DNA of 16,352 nucleotides from Clostridiales bacterium (GTDB lineage: Bacteria; Bacillota; Clostridia; Oscillospirales; Butyricicoccaceae): the NCBI GenBank assembly GCA_004555915.1, contig SFJM01000036.1, positions 1-16,352 of the forward strand, written 5' to 3'. Of the stretch, positions 1 to 7,307 are shown piece after piece. Positions within the stretch are counted from its first letter, which is position 1. Every line of letters starts with the position of its first letter. The notes beneath the pieces are model-generated. The model saw only the letters and a list, made by a program, of their open reading frames with translations, searched no databases and was not told where the DNA came from. The position numbers and the translations under genes were made by a program.

Positions 1-108
1 TAGACATTAAGCATAACTTCGATTTTTGCCCGCTTTCAGGGGGCTTGGTTTTGTGCGCTCTTTTTCGGAATGGTACTCAAATCACGATGTTTCAACCTTC
101 CACCTCAC

Positions 109-170
109 AAAATCAAAAATCCCACAGCCGTTCCGCAGGTCTGAAAATTTCCCTGCGGGCGTGCTGTGGG
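109..170 (-). terminator. Rho-independent terminator of the cysK operon
   Basis: On the minus strand a long hairpin follows the cysK stop. The outer arms CCCACAGC (163-170) and GCTGTGGG (121-128) pair, as do inner arms CCGCAGG and CCTGCGG, and a T-rich stretch, ATTTTTGATTTT (109-120), follows. The opposite strand also has a T-rich run after the hairpin (171-190), so it may stop transcription coming from the left as well. Positions 1-108 show no gene I can support. Confidence 0.85.
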
Positions 171-188
171 TTTATTATACTATATTTT

Positions 189-1118
189 TTACTCAGAGAA
201 CAGAGCGGTAGACAGATAACGCTCACCGGTATCCGGCAGTACGGCAACAATGGTTTTGCCTGCATTTTCCGGTCTCTTTGCCAGCTCGGTTGCCGCATGC
301 AGGGCAGCACCGGAGGAAATACCAACCAGAACGCCTTCAGTTTTTGCTACAGCACGGCCTGCGGCAAATGCATCCTCGTTTTCAACCGGAATAATCTCGT
401 CATAGATGCCGGTATCCAGTGTATCCGGTACAAAGCCTGCACCAATACCCTGAATCTTATGCGGGCCTGCCTTGCCCTGCGACAGTACCGGAGAGGAAGC
501 CGGTTCGACCGCTACAACCTTCACATTCGGATTCTGTTCCTTCAGGTACTTGCCGATGCCGGTTACTGTGCCGCCTGTGCCGACACCTGCAACCAGAATA
601 TCCACCTTACCTTCGGTATCCTTCCAGATTTCCGGGCCGGTTGTCTCATAATGTGCCTTCGGGTTTGCCGGATTGACAAACTGTCCCAGAATCACGGCAT
701 TTTCAATGGACTTTTCCAGTTCCTCTGCCTTGGCAATCGCGCCCTTCATGCCTGCGGAACCGGAGGTCAGCACAACCTCTGCGCCATATGCTGCTACCAG
801 CATGCGACGTTCCACGCTCATGGTTTCCGGCATGGTCAGGATGACATGATAGCCCTTTGCCGTACCAACTGCTGCAAGACCGATACCGGTATTGCCGGAG
901 GTGGGCTCAATAATCGTAGCACCCGGCTTGAGCACGCCGGAAGCCTCTGCATCCGCAATCATGGCAGCTGCTACACGGTCCTTGACACTGCCTGCCGGAT
1001 TAAAAAACTCCAGCTTTGCCAGAATTTTCGTGTTCAGCTGATGATCCTTCTCATAATTGACCAGCTCCAGCAGCGGGGTTCCGCCAATCAGCTGGGTAAT
1101 GCTCGTTTTAACAGACAT
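189..1118 (-). CDS. cysK: Cysteine synthase A (O-acetylserine sulfhydrylase)
   Basis: PLP enzyme that makes L-cysteine from O-acetylserine and sulfide in the cytoplasm. It is 309 residues, the normal family length. Visible motifs: the PLP-lysine segment NPAGSVKDR (residues 40-48, Lys46), the substrate loop TSGNTGIG (73-80), the PLP phosphate-binding GVGTGGTVTG (178-187) and GISSGAA (266-272). The ATG is preceded by AGAGGT about 10 bases upstream. It lies 83 bases downstream of the O-acetylhomoserine sulfhydrylase gene on the same strand and is followed by a strong terminator, so the two probably form a sulfur assimilation operon. CysK and CysM are hard to separate by eye; the motif spacing and the length favour CysK. 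Confidence 0.95.
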   Translation of the reverse strand: MSVKTSITQLIGGTPLLELVNYEKDHQLNTKILAKLEFFNPAGSVKDRVAAAMIADAEASGVLKPGATIIEPTSGNTGIGLAAVGTAKGYHVILTMPETMSVERRMLVAAYGAEVVLTSGSAGMKGAIAKAEELEKSIENAVILGQFVNPANPKAHYETTGPEIWKDTEGKVDILVAGVGTGGTVTGIGKYLKEQNPNVKVVAVEPASSPVLSQGKAGPHKIQGIGAGFVPDTLDTGIYDEIIPVENEDAFAAGRAVAKTEGVLVGISSGAALHAATELAKRPENAGKTIVAVLPDTGERYLSTALFSE

Positions 1119-1158
1119 GATAACAATAACCTCTTTTCAAAATATAGATGCGATGCCA

Positions 1159-1181
1159 GCCGAAGCAGTAACTGCTCCGGC
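1159..1181 (-). other. Intercistronic hairpin between the sulfhydrylase gene and cysK
   Basis: The arms GCCGAAGCAG (1159-1168) and CTGCTCCGGC (1172-1181) form a 10-bp stem, with one G-T wobble in the minus-strand transcript, around a 3-base loop. No T-run follows it directly, so it is more likely to be an mRNA stability or processing element, or a leaky attenuator, than a full terminator. Confidence 0.5.
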
Positions 1182-1201
1182 CGACAGGGAATATCACTTG
1201 T

Positions 1202-2491
1202 TTATGCATTGATTGCCTGGAATGCCTGATCCAGATCCCAGATAATGTCCTCGTAATGCTCGGTACCGATGGACAGACGGATGGTGTTCGGGTAAATGCC
1301 CTGATCCTCCAGCTCCTCTGCCGTGCACTGGCTGTGGGTGGTGGTAGCCGGATGGATAACCAGAGACTTCACATCGGCAACATTTGCCAGGATGGAGAAA
1401 ATCTTCAGGGAATCAATAAACTTCTTTGCTTCTGCTTCGCCGCCCTTGATGGTAAAGGTGAAAATGGAACCTGCACCGTTCGGGAAGTACTTGTTGTACA
1501 GGTCCTTGTACTTCGGGTCAAGCGACGGATGGTTGATGGATTCCACCAGCGGCTGGGACTGGAGATATTCCAGAACCTTCTTGGTGTTTTCCACATGGCG
1601 CTCTACACGCAGGGACAGGGTTTCCAGGCCCTGCAGCAGCAGGAATGCATTGAACGGAGACAGGGTTGCGCCGGTATCACGCAGCAGGATCGCACGGATC
1701 TTGGTGGTGAATGCTGCCGGGCCACATGCGTCTACAAAGCTGATGCCATGATAGGACGGGTCCGGGTCAACCAGAGAAGCAAACCGTCCGGATGCCTTCC
1801 AGTCGAACTTGCCGCTTTCTATAATCACGCCACCCAGCGTGGTGCCATGACCGCCGATGAACTTGGTTGCGGAATGTACCACGATATCTGCACCATACTC
1901 AAACGGACGCAGCAGATACGGTGTTGCAAAGGTGGAGTCAATCACCACCGGAACGCCATGGGCATGGGCGATATCCGCAACTGCCTGAATGTCAATCAGG
2001 TTGGAATTGGGATTGCCCAGTGTCTCAAAGAACACTGCCTTGGTATGTTCATCAATTGCCTTCTCAAAATTGGAAACGTCATCCGGATCCACGAAGGTGG
2101 TGGTAACGCCATCCTTCGGCAGTGTATGGGCAAGGTAATTATAGGTGCCGCCGTAAATGGTTTTTGCTGCTACAATGTTGTCGCCGTTCTGTGCCAGTGT
2201 CTTAAATGTGTAGCTCAGAGCTGCTGCGCCGGATGCCACTGCCAGTGCAGAGGAACCGCCTTCCAGTGCTGCGATACGCTTTTCAAAGACATCCTCGGTG
2301 GAGTTGGTCAGTCTGCCGTAGATATTGCCTGCATCCGCAAGGCCAAAACGTGCCTGTGCATGGTCGCTGTTATGGAACACATACGAGGTGGTCTGGTAAA
2401 TCGGAACCGCTCTTGCGTCGGTGGTCGGATCAGCCTGTTCCTGTCCTACATGCAGCTGCAGGGTTTCAAAATGAAAATTCTTGTCACTCAT
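1202..2491 (-). CDS. metY: O-acetylhomoserine sulfhydrylase (Cys/Met metabolism PLP enzyme)
   Basis: Condenses O-acetylhomoserine with sulfide to homocysteine; members of this family may also accept O-acetylserine. It is 429 residues, typical for the MetY branch of the Cys/Met PLP family and longer than cystathionine lyases (about 380-400). Motifs: the Tyr/Arg phosphate-contact segment GNIYGRLTN (residues 55-63), the glycine-rich ASGAAA near 86, and the PLP-lysine segment HSATKFIGGHG (Lys210). AAGGAG (2502-2507) lies 10 bases before the ATG. It is first in the operon and is followed by cysK, so both sulfide-fixing routes are transcribed together. No SAM riboswitch or T-box sequence was recognised in the leader, so control is probably by a DNA-binding repressor. 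Confidence 0.93.
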   Translation of the reverse strand: MSDKNFHFETLQLHVGQEQADPTTDARAVPIYQTTSYVFHNSDHAQARFGLADAGNIYGRLTNSTEDVFEKRIAALEGGSSALAVASGAAALSYTFKTLAQNGDNIVAAKTIYGGTYNYLAHTLPKDGVTTTFVDPDDVSNFEKAIDEHTKAVFFETLGNPNSNLIDIQAVADIAHAHGVPVVIDSTFATPYLLRPFEYGADIVVHSATKFIGGHGTTLGGVIIESGKFDWKASGRFASLVDPDPSYHGISFVDACGPAAFTTKIRAILLRDTGATLSPFNAFLLLQGLETLSLRVERHVENTKKVLEYLQSQPLVESINHPSLDPKYKDLYNKYFPNGAGSIFTFTIKGGEAEAKKFIDSLKIFSILANVADVKSLVIHPATTTHSQCTAEELEDQGIYPNTIRLSIGTEHYEDIIWDLDQAFQAINA

Positions 2492-2572
2492 AATTATAAT
2501 ACTCCTTATTTTCGAACGATTGGTTAATATATGTTGTTGTCTGGGTCAACATTCACACATTCGCCCGTAAAA

Positions 2573-2616
2573 GGTATATAGTCTTGTAATAAAAAGTTTG
2601 GTGTTCATGATATACC
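2573..2616. promoter_or_regulatory. Inverted repeat in the metY leader
   Basis: GGTATAT (2573-2579) and ATATACC (2610-2616) are 7-bp inverted arms 30 bases apart, within the roughly 170-base region transcribed ahead of metY. They could be half-sites for a sulfur regulator or the base of an RNA stem. No known riboswitch class was recognised. Confidence 0.3.
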
Positions 2617-2665
2617 TCAATTCACATATTTCCTAGTTATTATATAGGCTTTTTGAACTGTCTAT

Positions 2666-2694
2666 AGATTACCATGTTTTTCGTCTGCTGTCAA
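2666..2694 (-). promoter_or_regulatory. Sigma-A promoter of metY-cysK
   Basis: A perfect TTGACA (-35, 2689-2694) is separated by 17 bases from TAATCT (-10, 2666-2671). A second possible -10, TATAAT (2639-2644), sits further downstream with only a weak -35 (TATAGA, 16-base spacer). Transcription from the first would give a leader of about 170 bases. Confidence 0.6.
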
Positions 2695-2707
2695 GCATAT
2701 TTATTGG

Positions 2708-2723
2708 ATTTCCTACCGGAATT
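2708..2723. promoter_or_regulatory. Imperfect inverted repeat upstream of the metY -35
   Basis: ATTTCC-TACC-GGAATT is an inverted repeat with one mismatch, 14 bases upstream of the metY TTGACA. The GGAATTAT half resembles, from memory, boxes bound by Rrf2-type cysteine regulators such as CymR. The match is too short to be firm. Confidence 0.25.
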
Positions 2724-2762
2724 ATATGTTTTTCTTTTGAACATGCGATCTCCCCGGTTCTA

Positions 2763-2791
2763 TGGACAGATTCCCCCGTTGCGTGTACAAT
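2763..2791 (+). promoter_or_regulatory. Sigma-A promoter of queH
   Basis: TGGACA (2763-2768), a 17-base spacer and TACAAT (2786-2791), followed about 16 bases later by the ribosome binding site AAAGGAG (2807-2813). It diverges from the metY promoter on the other strand. Confidence 0.75.
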
Positions 2792-2820
2792 AGAACATAC
2801 CATCCGAAAGGAGAATCTCT

Positions 2821-3405
2821 ATGGAAAACTATCAGAAAAAACTGGATCAAATCATTGCCGGGCTGACGAACCGTCCGCGGCTTGCGCTGCACAGCTGCTG
2901 TGCGCCATGCAGCAGTTATGTGATGGAATATCTGTCAAAGTATTTCGATATTACGCTGTTTTACTATAATCCGAACATCTATCCACCGGAGGAGTATGAC
3001 CACCGACTGTCGGAACAGCTGCGGCTGTGTAACTGTTTCGGCATCCCTACCATCCCCTGTGACTATGACCCGCAACGCTATTTTGAGCTGGTCCGCGGAC
3101 TGGAGCAGGAGCCGGAAGGCGGAGCGCGCTGTACGAAATGCTTTGAAATGCGGCTGGATTACACCGCTGCCCTGGCGAAACAGCATGGCTTCGACCTGCT
3201 GACCACCACGCTGACCATCAGCCCCCATAAAAATGCCCCGCTGATTAATACCATCGGCGAGACTGTTGCGAAAAAATATGATATGCAGTGGCTGCCCGGA
3301 GATTTTAAGAAAAAGGAAGGCTATAAGCGTTCCATCCAGCTGTCCAAAGACTACGACCTGTACCGCCAGAACTACTGCGGCTGCAAATTCTCCATATGGG
3401 AATAA
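2821..3405 (+). CDS. queH: Epoxyqueuosine reductase QueH (DUF208)
   Basis: Performs the last step of queuosine tRNA modification, reducing epoxyqueuosine to queuosine; it is the iron-sulfur, cobalamin-independent alternative to QueG. The 194 residues carry the family hallmarks: HSCCAPCSS (residues 24-32, vicinal Cys26-Cys27 plus Cys30), YYNPNIYPPEEY (48-59), CTKC (104-107), TTTLTISPHKN (128-138) and the C-terminal CGC (186-188). AAAGGAG 7 bases before the ATG supports the start. It is the only plus-strand chromosomal gene in the window, has its own promoter and terminator, and no other queuosine genes are near. Confidence rests on the full set of conserved cysteines. Confidence 0.93.
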   Translation: MENYQKKLDQIIAGLTNRPRLALHSCCAPCSSYVMEYLSKYFDITLFYYNPNIYPPEEYDHRLSEQLRLCNCFGIPTIPCDYDPQRYFELVRGLEQEPEGGARCTKCFEMRLDYTAALAKQHGFDLLTTTLTISPHKNAPLINTIGETVAKKYDMQWLPGDFKKKEGYKRSIQLSKDYDLYRQNYCGCKFSIWE

Positions 3406-3448
3406 AAAAACAACCGAAGCCGGTTTTGTGTGCCAGCTTCGGTTTTAT
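3404..3448. terminator. Bidirectional terminator between queH and the DUF4186 operon
   Basis: AACCGAAGC (3412-3420) pairs with GCTTCGGTT (3436-3444). A T-run follows on the plus strand (TTTTATT) and a run of seven As precedes it (seven Ts on the minus strand), so it can stop both converging transcripts. Confidence 0.85.
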
Positions 3449-3472
3449 TCTGCTTCAAAAACGACGGTTGTC

Positions 3473-3835
3473 CTACTGCATCTGCCGGTCAATCCAGGCC
3501 ATAATCACATCCACCACATAAGCCTGCTGGGCCTGTGTCAGCTGCACGCCCGGCGGGATTTGATGCCATTTGGACAGGCAGCCCCGGCAGCAGGTTGCCG
3601 TGGCATGCTGTGCGATAAAGGCGGGATGCCCGCGCATGGGGGTCTGTTTCCCGTCATTGGGGATGACGGCAGGTGCCAGCCTGTTGCGTACAAAATCCTG
3701 TGCGTGGCGGCGCACCGTATCCATGCCCTTACTGCGGACATAGTCCCGGTCCTTCTGCTTCAAACAAAACCGGCTGCGGAAATTGGAACGGGACAGACGG
3801 TAAAACAGGCTGTCTATATCGTAATGTTGTTCCAT
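3473..3835 (-). CDS. DUF4186 family protein of unknown function
   Basis: A 120-residue soluble protein that I recognise as DUF4186. The best-conserved part is NDGKQTPMRGHPAFIAQHAT (residues 60-79), directly followed by the cysteine cluster TCCRGC (81-86). The His and Cys residues there could bind metal, but the biochemical role is not established. The ATG follows the def stop after one base (TGACATG), so translation is probably coupled to def. It is the last gene of yaiI-def-DUF4186 and runs into the bidirectional terminator. Confidence 0.8.
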   Translation of the reverse strand: MEQHYDIDSLFYRLSRSNFRSRFCLKQKDRDYVRSKGMDTVRRHAQDFVRNRLAPAVIPNDGKQTPMRGHPAFIAQHATATCCRGCLSKWHQIPPGVQLTQAQQAYVVDVIMAWIDRQMQ

Positions 3836-3836
3836 G

Positions 3837-4247
3837 TCAGATCAGGATGCCTTCCAGATGATCCATTTCATGCTGGATGATCTCGGAAATCCAGCCGCTG
3901 AACTTCTGCGTATGCTTCTTCATGCTCTGGTCCTGATACTCCACCTCAATCTCTCTGTAACGGATGGCCTTGCGCTCGCCCGACAGGGACAGGCAGCCTT
4001 CCATGGTCTCATACTTGCCGGATTTGCTCAGAATCACCGGGTTGACCATCAGCAGGTTGACCATGCCCAGGTTGACAATGATAATCCGCTTGTTTACGCC
4101 TATCATATTCGCTGCCATACCCGCACATTCCATCTGATGGGCCTGCATGGTGTCCATCAGATCCCGCATGACCTGTGCGTCTGCCAGGGTTGCCGGCTCC
4201 GCCTTCTGCTGCAGAAAGAAGATGTTTTTGTTGATCGGTTTAACCAT
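3837..4247 (-). CDS. def: Peptide deformylase, short clostridial/Gram-positive type
   Basis: Removes the formyl group from the N-terminal methionine of new proteins using a bound metal. From the start chosen here it is 136 residues. Metal site: EGCLS (residues 83-87, Cys85) and HEMDH (126-130, His126, Glu127, His130). Motif 1 reads GMAANMIG (43-50), with Met where the canonical enzyme has Gln (GLAANQIG-like). I recall other short Gram-positive homologues with the same substitution, so this may be a subfamily trait. The frame is open 38 codons further upstream, but AGGAG 10 bases before this ATG and the MVKPINKNIFF start typical of the subfamily fix the start. The RBS overlaps the yaiI stop codon. 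Confidence 0.88.
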   Translation of the reverse strand: MVKPINKNIFFLQQKAEPATLADAQVMRDLMDTMQAHQMECAGMAANMIGVNKRIIIVNLGMVNLLMVNPVILSKSGKYETMEGCLSLSGERKAIRYREIEVEYQDQSMKKHTQKFSGWISEIIQHEMDHLEGILI

Positions 4248-4254
4248 ATATCTT

Positions 4255-4725
4255 TCACTCCTGTATATCTGTTTGAGACAGGGAATCCGCGTGTCCGAGC
4301 ACGCATCGAAGCGCACGTTCATACTGCCTGTCCTCGCTTTTCTGGCGTTTTCCCATTCCATGCAGCCGTCCGCCTCCTTTGCGGATCTTTCTGGCTGTAT
4401 GGCGCGCCATCAGCAGGGCATCCATGTTTTCCGCGGTATATTCCAGTCCGTCCTGCCGCAGTACAGCCGCGCCCCGTGCCAGGCACATCGCCGCAAGGCC
4501 ATAGTCCTGGGTAATGACAACATCGCCGCGCTGCAACAGATTGACAAGGGCAAAATCCACGCTGTCCGCTCCTTTGGAGAACACCAGTGTTTTTGCTCCC
4601 GGCTTGTCAAACCAATGGGAGGTATCGCACAGAATCAGGCATTCCACGCCATATTCCTTTGCAATCCCCACCGTCAGGTCAACAACCGGACAGCCATCCG
4701 CGTCTATCAGGATTCTCGATTTCAT
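4255..4725 (-). CDS. yaiI: YaiI/YqxD family protein (DUF188), PIN-like
   Basis: A 156-residue member of the UPF0178/DUF188 family, which has a PIN/NYN-like nuclease fold but no established function. Landmarks are DADGCPV (residues 8-14), GADSVDFAL (52-60) and TQDYGLA (72-78); their Asp residues are the expected metal ligands of a PIN-like site. The frame stays open for 40 codons upstream, but GGAGG 9 bases before this ATG and the family start IDADGCPV support the shorter form. It begins the yaiI-def-DUF4186 operon; its stop (TGA) lies inside the def ribosome binding site. Confidence 0.88.
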   Translation of the reverse strand: MKSRILIDADGCPVVDLTVGIAKEYGVECLILCDTSHWFDKPGAKTLVFSKGADSVDFALVNLLQRGDVVITQDYGLAAMCLARGAAVLRQDGLEYTAENMDALLMARHTARKIRKGGGRLHGMGKRQKSEDRQYERALRCVLGHADSLSQTDIQE

Positions 4726-4803
4726 CTCGGCAGTCCTCCCCGCCCGGAAAAGCATGCGCTGCCATTTTGTCCCTTTGCAGCAGCAAAACTTAATCCACTG
4801 AAT

Positions 4804-4832
4804 ATTATAGCACAAATGTTTCCCGTCAGCAA
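4804..4832 (-). promoter_or_regulatory. Promoter of the yaiI-def operon
   Basis: A TATAAT -10 (4804-4809) with an upstream TG forms an extended -10 (TGCTATAAT), and TTGCTG (4827-4832) sits 17 bases further upstream as a weaker -35. The leader to the yaiI ATG is about 70 bases. Confidence 0.7.
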
Positions 4833-4875
4833 TGAAAGGATGCATTTGTTATGATGAAATTATCTCCTTTTCCGG

Positions 4876-4914
4876 CAATAAAAAAACTGGCACGGGCTGT
4901 TACCCACACCAGTT
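4876..4914 (-). terminator. Terminator after ispF
   Basis: On the minus strand a 12-bp stem (4903-4914 with 4885-4896; outer part AACTGG/CCAGTT, three G-T wobbles, 6-base loop) is followed by a run of seven Ts. It ends the carD-ispD-ispF transcript 13 bases after the ispF stop. Confidence 0.85.
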
Positions 4915-4926
4915 TGGTTTCATGTA

Positions 4927-5400
4927 TCAGAGCGGTTCAATCAGGCATACCGCATGTGCGGCAATTCCCTCACCGGAGCCGGTAAAGCCCAGATGCTCCT
5001 CTGTCGTTGCCTTGATGCTCACGTTTCCCACCTCAGTCTGCAGGCAGTCCGCGATATTCTGACGCATCCGGCTGATATGCGGCGCCATTTTGGGAGCCTG
5101 CGCAATCACGGTTGCATCCAGATTGCCCAGCTTCCAGCCATGCTCCGCCAGCACCTCCCGTACCTGCTGCAGCAGGACAAGGCTGTCCGCGCCGAGGAAG
5201 GCATCATCGCTGTCGGGAAACAGATGCCCAATATCGCCCAGTGCCGCGGCACCCAGCAGCGCATCCATGATAGCATGGGTCAGCACATCCGCATCGCTGT
5301 GTCCCAGCAAGCCTCTGTCATAAGGGATATCCACACCGCCGATGATGCATTTCCGGCCTTCCGTCAGGCGGTGCACATCATAGCCATGTCCAATTCTCAT
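4927..5400 (-). CDS. ispF: 2-C-methyl-D-erythritol 2,4-cyclodiphosphate synthase
   Basis: Fifth enzyme of the MEP isoprenoid pathway; it cyclises CDP-ME 2-phosphate with release of CMP. The 157 residues match the family length. Metal ligands are in GYDVHRL (residues 6-12, Asp8 and His10) and at His42; GHSDADVL (33-40) and ATTEEHLGFTG (131-141) are the other signatures. Its ATG overlaps the ispD stop by four bases (ATGA), so the two are translationally coupled, as expected for consecutive pathway enzymes that are often neighbours or fused in bacteria. A terminator follows. Confidence 0.96.
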   Translation of the reverse strand: MRIGHGYDVHRLTEGRKCIIGGVDIPYDRGLLGHSDADVLTHAIMDALLGAAALGDIGHLFPDSDDAFLGADSLVLLQQVREVLAEHGWKLGNLDATVIAQAPKMAPHISRMRQNIADCLQTEVGNVSIKATTEEHLGFTGSGEGIAAHAVCLIEPL

Positions 5401-6134
5401 TTGAGCATCCTTCCTTTCAGAATCGCCTCACCCAGAATCACATCCTCCGGCGTGGTAATCTTGATGTTCTCATAGCTGCCATCCGTGATGGTAACCGGCT
5501 GCCCCATGGCAGTCACCGCGCCGCAGTCATCCGTCAGCTGCATATTCTGTTCAATGGCCCGGGTCAGTGCAGCCCGGATCAGGTCAATGTCAAAGCACTG
5601 GGGTGTCTGAACGGCAACGATGGATTCCCGGTCGATATTTTCAACCATTCTGCCCTTCTGCATCCGCTGGATGCTGTCCTTACAGCGCACGCCCGGTGCT
5701 GCGGCAGAATCCCGCTTCGCAGCTTCCACCGCTTTCCGGATGATTGCATCGGTAATCAGCGGACGGGCCGCATCATGAATAGCAACATAGCCAATCTGGC
5801 TGCTGCATGCCAGGATGCCGTTCAGTACAGAATGCTCTCTGGACGGGCCGCCTTCCACAATCTGCATCACCTTATTGATTTTCCAGTCCGCACACAGACC
5901 GGCGTAAATCTTCTGATCCTGCCTGCGGCAGACCAGAATAATGCCGTCAATGGCATCACACTGTTCAAACACCTGCAGTGTCCGGCACAGGACCGGCTGC
6001 CCGCCAAGCTCCATAACCAGTTTATTTCCTCCGCCCATCCTGCGGGAGGAACCGGCGGCCGGGATGATGGCATATACCAGCTTGCCGCGCGGCTCCTGTA
6101 CTTCCTGCGGCTTCTTTTTCCATAAACTCAGCAT
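5397..6134 (-). CDS. ispD: 2-C-methyl-D-erythritol 4-phosphate cytidylyltransferase
   Basis: Third enzyme of the MEP pathway; it transfers CMP from CTP to methylerythritol phosphate. At 245 residues it is slightly long for the family because of a basic N-terminal extension of about 18 residues before the Rossmann strand. Motifs: nucleotide loop PAAGSSRRMG (residues 25-34), HDAARP (120-125), TPQCF (177-181) and NIKITTPED near 223-231. An AAAGGA-like site precedes the ATG by about 8 bases. The start at MLSLWKKK is the only upstream ATG with an RBS, although an internal start cannot be excluded. It is 38 bases downstream of carD and overlaps ispF. Confidence 0.94.
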   Translation of the reverse strand: MLSLWKKKPQEVQEPRGKLVYAIIPAAGSSRRMGGGNKLVMELGGQPVLCRTLQVFEQCDAIDGIILVCRRQDQKIYAGLCADWKINKVMQIVEGGPSREHSVLNGILACSSQIGYVAIHDAARPLITDAIIRKAVEAAKRDSAAAPGVRCKDSIQRMQKGRMVENIDRESIVAVQTPQCFDIDLIRAALTRAIEQNMQLTDDCGAVTAMGQPVTITDGSYENIKITTPEDVILGEAILKGRMLK

Positions 6135-6172
6135 ACGTCTCGTCCTTTCCGTTCCCCGTCATTTTCTATATT

Positions 6173-6661
6173 TCAATACCGCCGCGGCTGGTTCCACAGC
6201 GGCTCCATGGTTTTATATACATCCTCCCGGCTCATGCCGGTTGCCAGCATCAGCTCGGAATACAAGATTTTCTCTGCACATTCCAGAATCCGTTTTTCAT
6301 TTCCTGCCAGTGCGCGCCGCCGGTTCCGAATCCGCAGACACACAACAACCTGTGCTACCTGGCAGATATCTCCGGAACGGACACGTGCCATATTTTCCCG
6401 ATACCGGCAGTTCCAGCTGGAGGGCTGCGGCGGGAGCCCGCCAAATTGGCCCTTTAGAATTTCCTGTGCCTTCTGACGGCTGCAAACCGGCCGCAGGCCC
6501 ACCTGCCGGCTGCACGCCACCGGTATATACAGCACAATATCATCCAGCAGCAGATGCAGCGCATAATACCGCTTTTTTCCTTCATTCTGGCGAACCATAA
6601 TGGATGTAACTGTCCCCGCACCGTGCAGGGGATGAAGCACAGAATCTCCCACAGAGAACAT
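6173..6661 (-). CDS. CarD/CdnL-family RNA polymerase-binding transcription factor
   Basis: Members bind the RNA polymerase beta subunit through an N-terminal Tudor-like domain and stabilise open promoter complexes. The 162-residue protein starts with the typical FSVGDSVLHPLHGAGTV (residues 2-18) and continues with beta-rich sequence to about 60. A helical, basic C-terminal domain with the conserved pattern RILECAEKILYSELMLATG (about residues 123-141) follows. RBS AGAGGTG overlaps the stop of the upstream protease gene. The carD-ispD-ispF order is one I know from Clostridia. The promoter lies inside the 3' end of the upstream gene. Confidence 0.88.
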   Translation of the reverse strand: MFSVGDSVLHPLHGAGTVTSIMVRQNEGKKRYYALHLLLDDIVLYIPVACSRQVGLRPVCSRQKAQEILKGQFGGLPPQPSSWNCRYRENMARVRSGDICQVAQVVVCLRIRNRRRALAGNEKRILECAEKILYSELMLATGMSREDVYKTMEPLWNQPRRY

Positions 6662-6668
6662 TCTCCCA

Positions 6669-7307
6669 TCACCTCTGTTTCCATCGGCTTCCCGACAGGC
6701 ATCCGGTATGATTCAATTCCATCATACCATACTTAGACGGATTGCGCAAGAATGCCATATTCGCAAACAAAAGAAATCCTCCGGCAGCCAGTGCCGAGGC
6801 ATTTTGGCCGGTATACACCAGCAATGCGGCACCAAAGGCTGTCAGTGCGGTGGCAGCCGCAACGGAGCACAGCACCAGCAGTCTTTGTCCGGTATCCGCT
6901 GCCCCTGACGGAAGCAGGCAAATCAAACTTTTCACCGCACATCCGCCATCCAGCGGCAGAATCGGCAGGCTGTTAAACACAGACAGCAGCAAATTTGCCC
7001 CCGCCATCATCGGATATCCTGCCGCAGAAAACAGCCATGCCGCAGCCAGTCCGGCAGCCGGGCCTGCCAGCGCAATCAGGCATTCCTGCCCATATCCAAG
7101 ACACCGCCCCTGCTTCAAAACCGCGCCGGTAATACAAAGACAAATACCGTCAATCCTTCCCCCGCAAAGATAGATGGCTGCCGCATGCCCAAGCTCATGA
7201 ATCCCGGCTGCAAAGAGAAACAGCGGCATCACGCCTTCCTCATCCAGCAGGCAGAAAACTGCCCAGAATACATAAAAAGACGGTGCCGCATACACCTTCT
7301 GTTTCAT
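6669..7307 (-). CDS. SpoIVFB-like M50 site-2 (intramembrane) metalloprotease
   Basis: A 212-residue polytopic membrane protein. The zinc site HELGH (residues 37-41) lies in a hydrophobic helix, and the second ligand is in NSLPILPLDGG (112-122, Asp120), the S2P/M50 pattern. SpoIVFB cleaves pro-sigma-K in the mother cell during sporulation; the small size without PDZ or CBS domains fits that role. The reading frame is open 70 codons upstream, but the upstream 68-residue gene ends in an ATGA overlap with this ATG (RBS GGTGG inside it), which fixes the start. Calling it SpoIVFB itself, rather than another small M50 protease, is an inference. Confidence 0.85.
   Translation of the reverse strand: MKQKVYAAPSFYVFWAVFCLLDEEGVMPLFLFAAGIHELGHAAAIYLCGGRIDGICLCITGAVLKQGRCLGYGQECLIALAGPAAGLAAAWLFSAAGYPMMAGANLLLSVFNSLPILPLDGGCAVKSLICLLPSGAADTGQRLLVLCSVAAATALTAFGAALLVYTGQNASALAAGGFLLFANMAFLRNPSKYGMMELNHTGCLSGSRWKQR
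6721..6749 (-). promoter_or_regulatory. Internal promoter of carD-ispD-ispF
   Basis: TTGCGC (6744-6749), a 17-base spacer and TATGAT (6721-6726) lie inside the 3' end of the SpoIVFB-like gene, about 60 bases before the carD ATG. This would let carD and the isoprenoid genes be expressed in vegetative cells, independent of the sporulation genes upstream. Confidence 0.6.

Noticed and set aside
27..45. Possible small hairpin GCCC...GGGC near the left edge
   Set aside because: Only four base pairs with a 9-base loop and no T-run; no gene can be assigned to positions 1-108.
45..1229. Long plus-strand frame across cysK (394 residues)
   Set aside because: It is antisense to a clear cysK, is very rich in Cys, Asn and Arg, has no family resemblance and is explained by the codon bias of the real gene.
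1256..2527. Long plus-strand frame across metY (423 residues)
   Set aside because: It mirrors the metY reading frame on the other strand and has Cys-rich, low-sense composition and no RBS.
2492..2665. SAM riboswitch or T-box upstream of metY
   Set aside because: I looked for the S-box core and the T-box GGTGG-type sequence in the minus-strand leader and saw neither.
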